Shown piece after piece: positions 49,720 to 59,610 of a DNA stretch of 64,000 bases. Position 1 is the stretch's first letter; every line of letters starts with the position of its first letter. The notes under the pieces are model-generated. The model worked only from the letters and a program-made list of their open reading frames with translations. It had not been told where the DNA came from and did not search any database. A program made the translations under genes and the position numbers. Source of the DNA: Planctomycetota bacterium (lineage in GTDB: Bacteria; Planctomycetota; UBA1135; UBA2386); the NCBI GenBank assembly GCA_016713175.1, contig JADJPQ010000001.1, positions 709,001 to 773,000 on the forward strand, in the 5' to 3' direction.

Positions 49720-49783
49720 TTATTGTTCATGGAGCATTAGACATTGCGGTGCTGGTCGGCTGTGGCTTGTGCAACGTTCAGCC
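49716..49783 (+). pseudogene. First ~22 codons of a fifth operon gene, cut off by an IS remnant
   Basis: A GTG overlapping the TPR stop (GTGA) opens IIVHGALDIAVLVGCGLCNV. This keeps the island's codon use and then runs without a break into IS1380-type transposase sequence at about 49783. The coupling suggests a real next gene whose remainder was lost. The fragment is too short to assign. Confidence 0.4.
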
Positions 49784-50010
49784 GGGTCAGGACGAGTACA
49801 AGGCCAAGTCGTGGGACAAGCCGAGGCGCGTCGTCGTGGTCGTCCAGGAGCGCAAAGACGATCTCCTCTTGCACCACTTCGTGCTCGTCACGAATGCGAG
49901 CAAGAGCGACTGGTCGGCCGAGCAGCTCGTCGCCGAACTACCGCCAGCGCGGCACCATGGAGGGGCGCATCGCCGAGTTGCAGTCCTGCTCATGCCGGCC
50001 CTCTCGTGCA
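49784..50010 (+). mobile_element. IS1380-family transposase remnant
   Basis: The frame reads AKSWDKPRRVVVVVQERKDD, HHFVLVTNASKSDWSAEQLVAE. Then, one frame over, it reads YRQRGTMEGRIAELQS. This is the W-D-K-P-R-R-V ... F-x-V-T-N ... Y-R-x-R-G-x-x-E block of IS1380-type transposases with its catalytic-Glu region. N-terminal and C-terminal parts are missing and a shift is present. It forms the right border of the lower-GC island. Confidence 0.65.
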
Positions 50011-50140
50011 CGCAACGCGGCGACAATCGCGCAGATCGAGACCGCTGCGGTGGGGCGCAGCATCGTCGAACTGCCGGCGGCGAGGGACGGCTTCTCGCTG
50101 CATGCCGGCGCATGCGTGGCGGCGCTCGACCGCAGGCACC

Positions 50141-51553
50141 TCACTCCAGCAGAAGCGCCTTCGTGCTGTCCGCGAACGACTCAGCCGGCACCCCGAGCCG
50201 CTGCAGCATGGTCACGAACAGGTTCGCCAGCGGAACCTCGTCGTTGGCAAACTCGAGCTGCCAGGGCTCCGTGCCCCCGTCCCAACCACCCGCATAGGCA
50301 CCGGCTCCGGCGAAGTTCAGATACCGGCCGTGCGCGAACCCCATGTTGCTGCCGCCCAGCAGGATCAGCGGGTAGTTGCGGGACAAGTGGAAGGCGCTCG
50401 ACGCCGACCCGAACAGCACCAGCGTGTTGTCGAGCATGTTGCCCTCGCCCGAGGGCTCGGGAGTCGCCTTCAGCTTGCTCACGAAGCGCCCCAGCTCCTC
50501 GCTCAGGAACCGGCAGTAGGTGCCGAAGTTCTTCCAGCCGTCCGGCTTCTTCGTCTCGTGGGTGAGCTGGTGCGCCAGCGGGAACCCGACCGCGCGACTC
50601 AGGTGGTCGCTTTGACCGATGCCGTTCTCACGACCGATCTGATAGGTGGCGACCCGCGTCGAATCGGTCTGGAACGCCAGGTGCATGAGCCCGTACATCG
50701 CCTGCAGGTAGGCGCGCGGATCGTCGGGCGTGATCTCGAGGTCGAGGGGGCCGGCATCGACCTTGGGCAGCGGGATGTCGACCCAGCGCTTGGCCTTCTC
50801 GATCTTCTGTTCGGTCTCGCGCACCGAATCCAGGTATTCGTCGAGCGCTCGCTGGTCACCGGCCGACAGCTTCGAGCGCAGCGCCTTGGCGTCGGCGAGC
50901 AGATCGTCGAGCGCGCTCTGCTCGAGCGCGAGCCGGCGGGCGGCATCCGCATCACTCGTCACGAACAGGGCATCGAAGATCTTCTTCGGTCGATTCGCCG
51001 CCGGGATCGCGCGGCCGTTGCGATCGAACGACAGGGTCTGCGCCCCACGGGGCGTGCCGGTGCCACCGTCGGTCGACATGACCAGCGACGCGAAGCGGGT
51101 CTCGCTGCCGACGTGCGCCGCGAACTCCTGGTCGAGGGAGATCGAATTGTGGTAGTCGCCCCGCGGCCCGGTCGCAGCACCGGTGAGGAACTGATCGGCG
51201 TTCGAGTGGCCGTGGATGCCGCGCGCGGACGGATGCGACAGGCCGGAGAGGATCGTCAGGTCGCTGCGCAGCGGCTCGAGCGGTTCGAGGCACCTGGTGA
51301 ACGTGAACTCCCTGCCGGCACCGTGCGGGAACCACGCCCAGTCCTGGTAGGCGGGATCGGCCGCGAGCGGCATCGGCACGCCATCGGGGAAGTAGATGCA
51401 GGCGAAGCGCGTTCGGCGCGCACCGCGCCCGGCGGGCCGCAGCGCGCCAGCGACCGACTCCAGCCAGGGAAGTGCGAGTGCGACCCCCGATCCCCGCAAG
51501 AACCGGCGTCGGTCGAGCGATCCGATGTCCATGTGCATGGGGACGGGCCTCAT
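50141..51553 (-). CDS. DUF1552 protein with Tat-type leader
   Basis: This 470-residue exported protein has a twin-arginine motif DRRRFLRGSGVALALPWLES near the start. The DUF1552 body shows FACIYFPDGVPMP, LSGLSHPSARGIHGHSNADQFLTG, SISLDQEFAAHVGSETRFASLVMSTDGG, LDEYLDSVRETEQKI and LFGSASSAFHLSRNYPLILLGG. The ATG at 51553 overlaps the stop of the DUF1592 gene (ATGA), fixing the start and showing translational coupling. DUF1552 and DUF1592 genes are paired across planctomycetes and related groups, where they are thought to act together in the envelope, perhaps in polymer breakdown. The function is unproven. Confidence 0.88.
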   Translation of the reverse strand: MRPVPMHMDIGSLDRRRFLRGSGVALALPWLESVAGALRPAGRGARRTRFACIYFPDGVPMPLAADPAYQDWAWFPHGAGREFTFTRCLEPLEPLRSDLTILSGLSHPSARGIHGHSNADQFLTGAATGPRGDYHNSISLDQEFAAHVGSETRFASLVMSTDGGTGTPRGAQTLSFDRNGRAIPAANRPKKIFDALFVTSDADAARRLALEQSALDDLLADAKALRSKLSAGDQRALDEYLDSVRETEQKIEKAKRWVDIPLPKVDAGPLDLEITPDDPRAYLQAMYGLMHLAFQTDSTRVATYQIGRENGIGQSDHLSRAVGFPLAHQLTHETKKPDGWKNFGTYCRFLSEELGRFVSKLKATPEPSGEGNMLDNTLVLFGSASSAFHLSRNYPLILLGGSNMGFAHGRYLNFAGAGAYAGGWDGGTEPWQLEFANDEVPLANLFVTMLQRLGVPAESFADSTKALLLE

Positions 51554-54252
51554 TTCGACCGGAACAAGGTGCTGGTCGCGATCGTGGTGACCATGGTAGC
51601 AAGGCCGTCGCCGCGCCGGCGAGCCTCGGTGGCGATCTCGTCGATCGCGGCCCGATCCGCGAACGCCAGCGGCCGCCCCAGCGCGAACGTCAGCAGCTTG
51701 CTGACCATCGCCCGCACCAACTGGTCCTGGCGGTTCTCGAGCAGGAAGCGCTTGAGCCCGTCCATGCCATCGAGCCGCTGGCCGTTGAACAGCACCCCGA
51801 CGGCGTCGACCGGCTGGCCCTGCACTTTCGTTCGCCAGGAGCCCACGGCATCGTAGTTCTCGAGCGCGATGCCCCATGGATCGATCTTCACGTGGCACGA
51901 CATGCAGGCCGCGGCATTGCGGTGGTTCTCGAGCTGCTGCTTGAGCGTCATCTTGGCGATCGCGGGGTCGGCGAGATCGATCTCGGGGACCGCGGCCGGC
52001 GGTGGCGGCGGCGGGTCGTCGAGCAGGCGCTGCAGCATCCAGACGCCGCGCTTGAGCGGGTGGGAGTCCTTGCCGTCCGAGTTCATCGCCAGCAGCCCGG
52101 CCTGGGTCAGCAACCCACCGCGGCGCTGCCCTGGCTGCAGCTCGATGCGACGGAAGCGGTTGCCGACCACGTCGCTCGACCCGTAGTGCTGCGCGAGTCG
52201 TTCGTTGGCCATCGTGAAGTCGGCATGGACGAACTCCAGCACGCTGTGGTCGCGGCGCAGGATCTCCTCGAAGAAGGCGATCGGCTCCTCGCGCATCGCC
52301 TCGCGCAGGGCGTCATCGAACCCGGGGTGGGCTTTGCCATCGACGTGCAGATGGTCCAGCGCGTGCGTCCCCAACCACTGCCGCACGAACTGCTCGCAGA
52401 ACCGGCGCGACTTCGCGTCGGCCAGCATCCGCGCCACCTGGGCCGCCAGGGTCTCGGCCGCGCGCAGCTGCCCGGTCTTCGCCACCGCCAGCAGCGCCGG
52501 GTCGGGCACACTGCACCACAGGAACATCGACAGCCGCGTGGCCAGCTCGAGATCCGACAGCGCGGCCGCAGCGGCCGGTTCGCCCGCGTCGGCAGCCGGC
52601 CCGGCCTCGACGAGGTAGAGGAAGTTCGGCGACGTGAGCACGGTCACCAACACCTCCAGCACCGCTTCCTGCATGCTGCCGCACGCCGGTCGCAGCCGCT
52701 CGTACAGTCGCATCTTCTGCTCGATCTCGTCGGGGCTCGCCTCGCGCCGCCAGGCGCGCGTCATGAAGGCAGCGATCACCGCTGCGGCTCGCTCGCGCTC
52801 GTTCGCTGCCCCGGGCACGTCGAAGAAGATCCGCGTGTGCGACGCCGGTGGCCACTGGTCGTAAACGGGTGCGGTCACCTCGACCACTTCGACCTGGATG
52901 TCACCGCCCGACACCGACGCGTTCTCGAGTTTGATGTACTCGGAGGGGCTCGGCAGGTCGCCGAGCTTGTTGACCTTGCGCACCAGGTTGCGCGGGTAGA
53001 CCTGGCTCAGCGGCACGTCCCATTGGTAGATGCGCGGCGAACCGGGCGCAGCATCGACGACCGCATCCTGGCCACGGATCGGCACCGAGGCCTGCGAGTC
53101 GTTGCTCGCCTGCCAGCCGAACACGAGCCGCATCGTGGGCGCATGGCCGTCGTCGACGGTCGCCAGTGACGCCCGCACGCGCACCCGCAACGTGCCGTCG
53201 TCGGGGAGCCGGTCGCCGAGCTCGACAATGAGCCCTCGCCCCCTGGGGATGACGGCGACGACATCGGCGCCATCTGGCAACTCGGCCAACTGCGATGCTG
53301 GCGGCCAGGCGAACTTCGCGTCGTTGTAGGCCCAGTTCTGCGCCGCCAGCCGCCCGGTGCGTCGATCGAGGTAGTGCACACCTCCCGGTCGCTGCTGGCT
53401 GCGCTTTCTGTGTCGCTGCAGCTCCGCCTGCAACTTCTCGGGCTCCGCCGCGTGCTGCTGCTCGAGCTTGGCGACCTCGGCATCCTGGCGCGCCCACTCG
53501 ACCGCCGCGGCGACCGTCATCGAGATGTTCCAGAACAGCGGCGCCGGGCGCTCGCCTTCGACGGTCGCCAGCCGCAGCGCGCGCGTCGCCGCTTCCCGGT
53601 AGGCTCGGAACTGGATCCCGGTCAGATGCAGCACCTCGGAGCTGTTCTGGAAGCCGTCGGGCGAGGTCGGGTCCGGCGGCAGCGGGTCGGCGAAGTCGTA
53701 CGGCAGTCCGAGCAGGTCCTGCAGCGCATACTCGTATTCGTAGCGCGCCATCCGGCGGAACGACGAATGCTCCTTGCCGGCCCGACGCGCAGCAGAGGCC
53801 GTATGGCTCTCGGCGGCCAGCCACTCGATCACCTTGCCGCGATCCGCGTCCGCCAGCCGTGTTTCCTTCTCGTCCGCGGGCGGCATCTCGCCATTGGTGA
53901 GCACGCTCAGCACGTCGAGCCATCGTTCGACGTCGTCGCCGTGGAACAGATCCGGGTCCAGCGTGTCGATGCGAACCTGGCCCTTCTGCTGCTCGGGCCC
54001 ATGACAGCGAACGCATGCCGTCGCGAGGATCGGCGCGATGTCGCGCCGGAAGGTCTGCAGATCGGGCTCCGGCGCGGCCCCGCTGACCCGTCTGGCCTCC
54101 GGCCGGAGGAACAGCGAGCGCGCAGGCCCTGCCGCCTTGAGCTCTGCGAACGACGGGGCCGCGGCTGCGTCCGACTGAGCGAGGACGAGGCTACTCGTCA
54201 CACACAGCATCACGGCCACGCGGCAGAGGATCCGGAGCGAGGCTTCTGGCAT
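51550..54252 (-). CDS. DUF1592-family protein with planctomycete cytochrome-C-type (CxxCH) domain
   Basis: This 900-residue exported protein has a signal (LRILCRVAVMLCVTSSLVLAQ). First is a PSCyt1-like haem-binding domain with CVRCHG (C80, C83, H84) and MPP further on. The PSD series follows: RMARYEYEYALQDLLGLP (DUF1587), FMTRAWRREASPDEI (DUF1595), DLELATRLSMFLWCSVPDPALL (DUF1592), FVHADFTMANERLAQHYG and GGLLTQAGLLAMNSDGKDSHPLKRGVWML (DUF1588), and ACMSCHVKIDPWGIALENYDAVGSWR (DUF1585). The ATG at 54252 is the one that starts the signal. It is first of a two-gene operon with DUF1552. Confidence 0.9.
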   Translation of the reverse strand: MPEASLRILCRVAVMLCVTSSLVLAQSDAAAAPSFAELKAAGPARSLFLRPEARRVSGAAPEPDLQTFRRDIAPILATACVRCHGPEQQKGQVRIDTLDPDLFHGDDVERWLDVLSVLTNGEMPPADEKETRLADADRGKVIEWLAAESHTASAARRAGKEHSSFRRMARYEYEYALQDLLGLPYDFADPLPPDPTSPDGFQNSSEVLHLTGIQFRAYREAATRALRLATVEGERPAPLFWNISMTVAAAVEWARQDAEVAKLEQQHAAEPEKLQAELQRHRKRSQQRPGGVHYLDRRTGRLAAQNWAYNDAKFAWPPASQLAELPDGADVVAVIPRGRGLIVELGDRLPDDGTLRVRVRASLATVDDGHAPTMRLVFGWQASNDSQASVPIRGQDAVVDAAPGSPRIYQWDVPLSQVYPRNLVRKVNKLGDLPSPSEYIKLENASVSGGDIQVEVVEVTAPVYDQWPPASHTRIFFDVPGAANERERAAAVIAAFMTRAWRREASPDEIEQKMRLYERLRPACGSMQEAVLEVLVTVLTSPNFLYLVEAGPAADAGEPAAAAALSDLELATRLSMFLWCSVPDPALLAVAKTGQLRAAETLAAQVARMLADAKSRRFCEQFVRQWLGTHALDHLHVDGKAHPGFDDALREAMREEPIAFFEEILRRDHSVLEFVHADFTMANERLAQHYGSSDVVGNRFRRIELQPGQRRGGLLTQAGLLAMNSDGKDSHPLKRGVWMLQRLLDDPPPPPPAAVPEIDLADPAIAKMTLKQQLENHRNAAACMSCHVKIDPWGIALENYDAVGSWRTKVQGQPVDAVGVLFNGQRLDGMDGLKRFLLENRQDQLVRAMVSKLLTFALGRPLAFADRAAIDEIATEARRRGDGLATMVTTIATSTLFRSK

Positions 54253-54438
54253 GGCCGCGGCCAAGTCTATTGCCGCACCGCGCTGCGGCCATGCCCGGTG
54301 CCGCGATCCTTGCCCTGCAGTGTCGCGCACCGGCGCCATCGAGGCGGCAGATGCCACGGCACCGCTCGGCGCCTGGGCGAACAGGGTCAGCGCTTTGCGG
54401 GCGACCGGGTGAGTGGGGGCATGGTCAGGGATCGGCCT

Positions 54439-54732
54439 TCAGAACGTGCCGAGCACCAGCGTCAACGCGTTCGAACTGCTGAGGCTCGAAGGCGCGGCCG
54501 GGTCGAACTGCGCCAGTTGCTGATGCAGCACCGCGCCCGTCCAGGAACTGCTGTTGGGGATCGTCTGGTTCCACTCCACGGCGCCACCGGCCATCGCCAG
54601 GAACTGCACGCTGTCGGGCGTGGCAAGCAGGTCGCAGCCGGACAGGGCCAACGGCGTGAACGCGGACAGCGGCGTTGCGGAGGGCTCGACGGCCGATTCC
54701 AAGGCCAGAACCAACCATGGGAACCCAGCCAA
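54439..54732 (-). pseudogene. Orphan recurrent C-terminal module (truncated secreted protein)
   Basis: About 97 codons encode only the end of a secreted protein: LSGCDLLATPDSVQFLAMAG, then VEWNQTIPNSSSWTGAVLHQQ. This matches the C-terminal module of the kelch protein (LPAGCDTLVTLDS ... TPALVGVRIRQQG). No signal or upstream domain remains. The frame begins only 10 bases from the end of the small membrane-protein gene. It looks like a leftover of a deleted gene. Confidence 0.6.
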
Positions 54733-54742
54733 GTGCTCGCGT

Positions 54743-54892
54743 TCAGGCGATTCTCTTCCCCCGGATGATCCTCACCAGCACGACGACAACAGCGACGACA
54801 AGGAGCACGTGGATCAATCCCCCGATCGTGTTGCTGCTGACCATTCCGAGCACCCATAGAACCAGCAGAACGACGGCGACGGTTTCGAGCAT
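54743..54892 (-). CDS. Small membrane protein, lmo0937 type
   Basis: This 49-residue protein has two hydrophobic helices, LETVAVVLLVLWVLGMVSS and TIGGLIHVLLVVAVVVVLV, separated by the NTIGG turn and ending in RIIRGKRIA. This matches the lmo0937 family of tiny inner-membrane proteins of unknown function. The ATG at 54892 gives the family's normal length. It is surrounded by gene fragments and may be an independent transcript. Confidence 0.75.
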   Translation of the reverse strand: MLETVAVVLLVLWVLGMVSSNTIGGLIHVLLVVAVVVVLVRIIRGKRIA

Positions 54893-54903
54893 CTGGTAAC
54901 AGT

Positions 54904-55695
54904 ATGGCCGATGGGCGCAAATGCCGGCCGCTGATCGCGGAATCCGCAAACGCCGGCATCGGTTCGCACCTGTCGCTCGATCCGACGCGCGCGCTGCCGA
55001 GCGGTCAGCGCATGTGGGCGTCGTTCCGCGTGATCGCCACCGACAGGCCCACGGGAAGCGAGATCGCGCGTGGCACGATCTCGCTCGAGTTCGCCGTCGG
55101 CATGCCCGCGCCGCAGGTCGTGCAGACCGGGTTGTTCGCCAACGCCTCGCTGCCGATCGTTCCGATGCCGGGCAGCAACGCCGTCGGCGTCGATCTGGGC
55201 GGGCTCTCGTTCACGTTGCCCCATGGTCCGGCCACGCTCGACCTCGAGTTCGGCGGCGAAGCGGTCGGCAGCGACGGCCCGGTGCAGCCGTTCGAAGAGT
55301 ACGGCAGCGGTTGCGTGGGACCCTTCGGCGAGCCGTTGCTGAGCGGTTCCGGATCGCCTCTGCTGGGCAACACCTACCAGCTCGACCTGACCAACGCGCC
55401 GCCATTTACCGTCGCGATGCTGGCGGTCGGGTTCAACAACACGAGCTGGAGCGGGCTGCCGTTGCCCCTGGACATGGTGCTCTGGGGCGCACCCGGCTGC
55501 CTCATCCAGGCGAGCCCCGATCTCACGCAGCTGGTGTTCACGTCCGGCGGCGCGGCGTAAGTGCCGATCGCGGTCCCCAACGCGCCGATGTTCCTGGGCG
55601 TGGACCTGTATCACCAGTACCTGCTGCGGAGCGCGAACGCGAACGCGATGGGTGTGATCTCGACCAACGGGCTGCGGGCGCAGATCGGCGGGTAA
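54904..55695 (+). pseudogene. Secreted-protein fragment with recurrent module and in-frame TAA
   Basis: The frame gives ~218 residues without a signal peptide, so the 5' end is missing or rearranged. The second half is the recurrent module: YGSGCVGPFGEPLLSGSG, LLGNTYQLDLTNAPP, VGFNNTSWSGLPLPLD, WGAPGCLIQASPD. A TAA at 55558-55560 stops it after TSGGAA, but the same frame continues VPIAVPNAPMFLGVDLYHQYL to a stop at 55695, which completes the module. CAA (Gln) to TAA would explain it. The sister copy at 27.4-29.1 kb reads through this point. Confidence 0.65.
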
Positions 55696-55784
55696 CCGCG
55701 CCGCGCAACGTTGCGGTAACACGCCGGCCGTGCCGCCAGGGTGCGAGCCGGCCGCTGCGATCCGCGGTTCGCCGAAGCGAGGCC

Positions 55785-56270
55785 ATGCCCGAACCGAGTC
55801 GTCGCGAGTTCCTGCGCCAGTCCACGGTCGCGGGTATCGGATTGTTCAGCGTGCCGTCGTGGGCGCCGCTGCTGCGACCTTCGCTGCCGGCGCGCGCCGA
55901 CGCGGTGATCCAGTTCCATCTATCCGGCCTTTGGCACCGTCGTCGCGCACGAACCGGGCGGCCGCAACGACCTGCTGCCGGGGTCGCCGAAGTCGGCTGG
56001 GTTCGGCCGGCGCGGTGCCCACGGCTAGGGCGAGGCGGCAGGACTTGCGGGCGTCGGCGAATCTGCGGCGGCGGTCTCGAGTCATGGCCAGATCTGCAGC
56101 CGGCGCCGTTGCGGGGTGGTGCCGCATTGCGCCCGATTGAACTTCCGCCTGCACGATCCTGCGCCTGCTCGACCGGCAGTTCCACGAACTCGCCAGCGCG
56201 TATCCCTGGGAAGGCGCATCGGCGATCGCCACATCGGCTACTCAGGCCACCCCGCGAGGTCGACCATCGG
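55785..56270 (+). pseudogene. DUF1501-like Tat protein, degraded remnant
   Basis: It opens PEPSRREFLRQSTVAGIGLF, a Tat-type leader, then ADAVIQFHLSG. A different frame then gives YPAFGTVVAHEPGGRNDLLPG. These are the leader, first strand and a later segment of DUF1501-type proteins, with about 120 expected residues missing between. Further on a third frame gives LRLLDRQFHELASAYPWEGA to a stop at about 56270. The gene is broken by deletion and frame loss. The link to DUF1501 rests on short motifs. Confidence 0.45.
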
Positions 56271-56324
56271 TGTGAGACGGGTGGTTGCTTCCCGGCCGGC
56301 CACCGACACACTGCCTGCTGGACC

Positions 56325-57701
56325 ATGCAACTGCGCGGATTGCGATGGCGGATCGGCCTGCCGTTCGTCGGCCTCGGGCTGGCGGGCTCGGTGCTGCTGG
56401 CGGCCCTGCTGGCGGTCCGCAACCAACAGCACAGCCAGACCGCGTTCGTCCGCCTGGCGCTGACCAACGCCGACTTCGTCCGCGAAGCCGGGCTGATCAA
56501 GCCGTGGACGCGGCTGCGCGGCAACCCCGAGCCCGGCGACCAGACCTCGCTGGCCACGCAGCTGCGGCGCGTGCACGGCGTCGAGGTGTGGTTCCGCTAC
56601 CGCCAGGTGCTGGAACCACCGACCGAGGCCGGCTGGCAGGCCCTGCTGGCCGCGGTGCCGGCCGATCGCGAGGTGCACGCCGTCGGCGCCGACGAGGTCG
56701 TCGCCGTGCCGTTGACCGGCACGCTGTTCGATCTGCTCTGCGCGCGACCGCGCACGACCTGGTGGCATGGCCTCTGGCGCGTCGACACCGTGGCGCTGCT
56801 GGCGGCATTCTGGCTGTCGTCGCTGCTGGTGGTGTGGTGGACCACGCGCGGCCTCGTGCGACCCCTGCGCCAGCTCGCCGCCCGCCTGCCGGAGATCGAA
56901 GGCCCGACGCCGCTCGACCTGCCCGCAGCCTCGCGGGCCGACGAGATCGGCGATCTGGCCCGGGCGTTCCTGCGCACGCGCGCGGCGCTGCAGCTGGCGC
57001 GCGAACAGGGCCAGCGGGCCGAGCAGCTGGCGTTGCTGGGCCGGATGACCGCCGCGCTGGCGCACGAGATCCAGAACCCGGTCGCCGCGATCAAGATGCA
57101 CGCCCAGCTGTGGCAGGGCGCCGCCGACGACGACACCGCCGCGATCATCGAACACGAAGCCGCGCGTATCGAGGACCTGCTGAACCAGTGGCTGTACCTG
57201 TGCCGGCCGGAGCCTCCGGCCCTGCGCGAGCTGGCGGTGCACGAAATGCTGGTCCAGGTCATCGCCGCCCATCGCGCGCAGCTCGAGCATGCGCTGGTGC
57301 AAGTCGAACTCGACGCCGACCCGGGCCTGCAGGTGCAGGGCGACGGCAAGCGACTGATGCAGGTCTGCAGCAGCCTGCTGGTCAACGCCATCCAGGCGAT
57401 GCCCGGCGGCGGCCGGCTGGCGATCGCCGCGCGGCGGCACGAGGATCGCTGCCGGCTGACGTTCGCCGATTCGGGCCGCGGCTTCTCGGCGACCGCCCTG
57501 GCGCGTCTGGGCGAGTTCTTCTTCAGCGAGAAGGAGGGCGGCATGGGCATCGGCCTCGGCGTCGCCCGCGGCATCGTGCAGGCACACGGCGGCACGCTGC
57601 AGGCGGCCAACCGGCCCGCCGGCGGGGCGATCGTCACGGTCGACCTGCCGTTGCGACCGGGTCCTGGGCAGGGTGTTGCCAGCGGCGGCGGCCCGCGTTG
57701 A
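56325..57701 (+). CDS. Membrane sensor histidine kinase (NtrB/ZraS-like)
   Basis: This 458-residue protein has two membrane helices (about 9-29, IGLPFVGLGLAGSVLLAALLA; and about 150-170, VALLAAFWLSSLLVVWW), with a ~120-residue sensor region between them, and a HAMP domain (RGLVRPLRQLAARLPEIEG). The kinase core has ALAHEIQNPVAAIK with His247, SSLLVNAIQAMPGGG, FADSGRGFS, and GMGIGLGVARGIVQAHGG. The ATG at 56325 places the first helix at the N-terminus. A sigma-54 activator follows after 33 bases in the same direction and is the evident partner. Confidence 0.87.
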   Translation: MQLRGLRWRIGLPFVGLGLAGSVLLAALLAVRNQQHSQTAFVRLALTNADFVREAGLIKPWTRLRGNPEPGDQTSLATQLRRVHGVEVWFRYRQVLEPPTEAGWQALLAAVPADREVHAVGADEVVAVPLTGTLFDLLCARPRTTWWHGLWRVDTVALLAAFWLSSLLVVWWTTRGLVRPLRQLAARLPEIEGPTPLDLPAASRADEIGDLARAFLRTRAALQLAREQGQRAEQLALLGRMTAALAHEIQNPVAAIKMHAQLWQGAADDDTAAIIEHEAARIEDLLNQWLYLCRPEPPALRELAVHEMLVQVIAAHRAQLEHALVQVELDADPGLQVQGDGKRLMQVCSSLLVNAIQAMPGGGRLAIAARRHEDRCRLTFADSGRGFSATALARLGEFFFSEKEGGMGIGLGVARGIVQAHGGTLQAANRPAGGAIVTVDLPLRPGPGQGVASGGGPR

Positions 57702-57734
57702 ACTGGCGGCTTCCGGCGCGCGTTCGGGCATGCC

Positions 57735-59177
<1,443 letters not shown>

Positions 59178-59180
59178 TTG

Positions 59181-59205
59181 CAACATGTTATCCGTAAACA
59201 TGTTG
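59181..59205. repeat. Perfect 9-bp inverted repeat after the NtrC-type gene
   Basis: CAACATGTT (59181-59189) and AACATGTTG (59197-59205) are perfect complements with a 7-base spacer, 3 bases after the regulator stop. The AT-rich arms contrast with the GC-rich surroundings. There is no T tract. It could be a weak terminator, an operator, or the end of the neighbouring insertion-sequence remnant. Confidence 0.6.
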
Positions 59206-59227
59206 TGACACGAATCGGGCTCTAGGC

Positions 59228-59460
59228 CGGAGGGCTTCGTGCGCGTGCACGGCGATGCGTGCAACAAGGACGAACTGGTGGCGTTCGCCTGCAAGCGACG
59301 CGGCTTCTGTCCGTCGTGTGGCGGCCGGCGCATCTGGTGGACGCGGTGATCTGCGCGCGGCCCGCACGGCCGCGGTGCCACAACCGCAGATCGGCGCGGT
59401 GGCGTTCGTGCAACGCTTCGACTCGGGCCTGCGGCTGAAGCGGTCGCCTGGTGACCCCGT
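59228..59460 (+). mobile_element. IS91-family transposase remnant (second copy)
   Basis: The frame reads FVRVHGDACNKDELVAFACK and RRGFCPSCGGRR, the zinc-binding end of an IS91-type transposase. Pieces of the following region continue in other frames (HLVDAV, then QIGAVAFVQRFDSGLRLK). Several deletions and shifts are present. The GATGCGTGCAA to CTGTCCGTCGT stretch is almost identical to the remnant at 39.56-39.64 kb, so both come from one element type. The 150 bases after it, up to the next gene, show nothing recognisable. Confidence 0.7.
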
Positions 59461-59610
59461 AACAGCGACCGCTGTGCCGTGGTCGAGAACCGACCACGGC
59501 GCGCGGCGCGGATGGACGGGTCCTGTCCATCCAGGCTACCGCCCGCTGCGCCTGCCGCCCGCGGCCGCCGGGAGTCGCGAATCGGCGAGCGCGGCACGGG
59601 CCGTGCTTGG

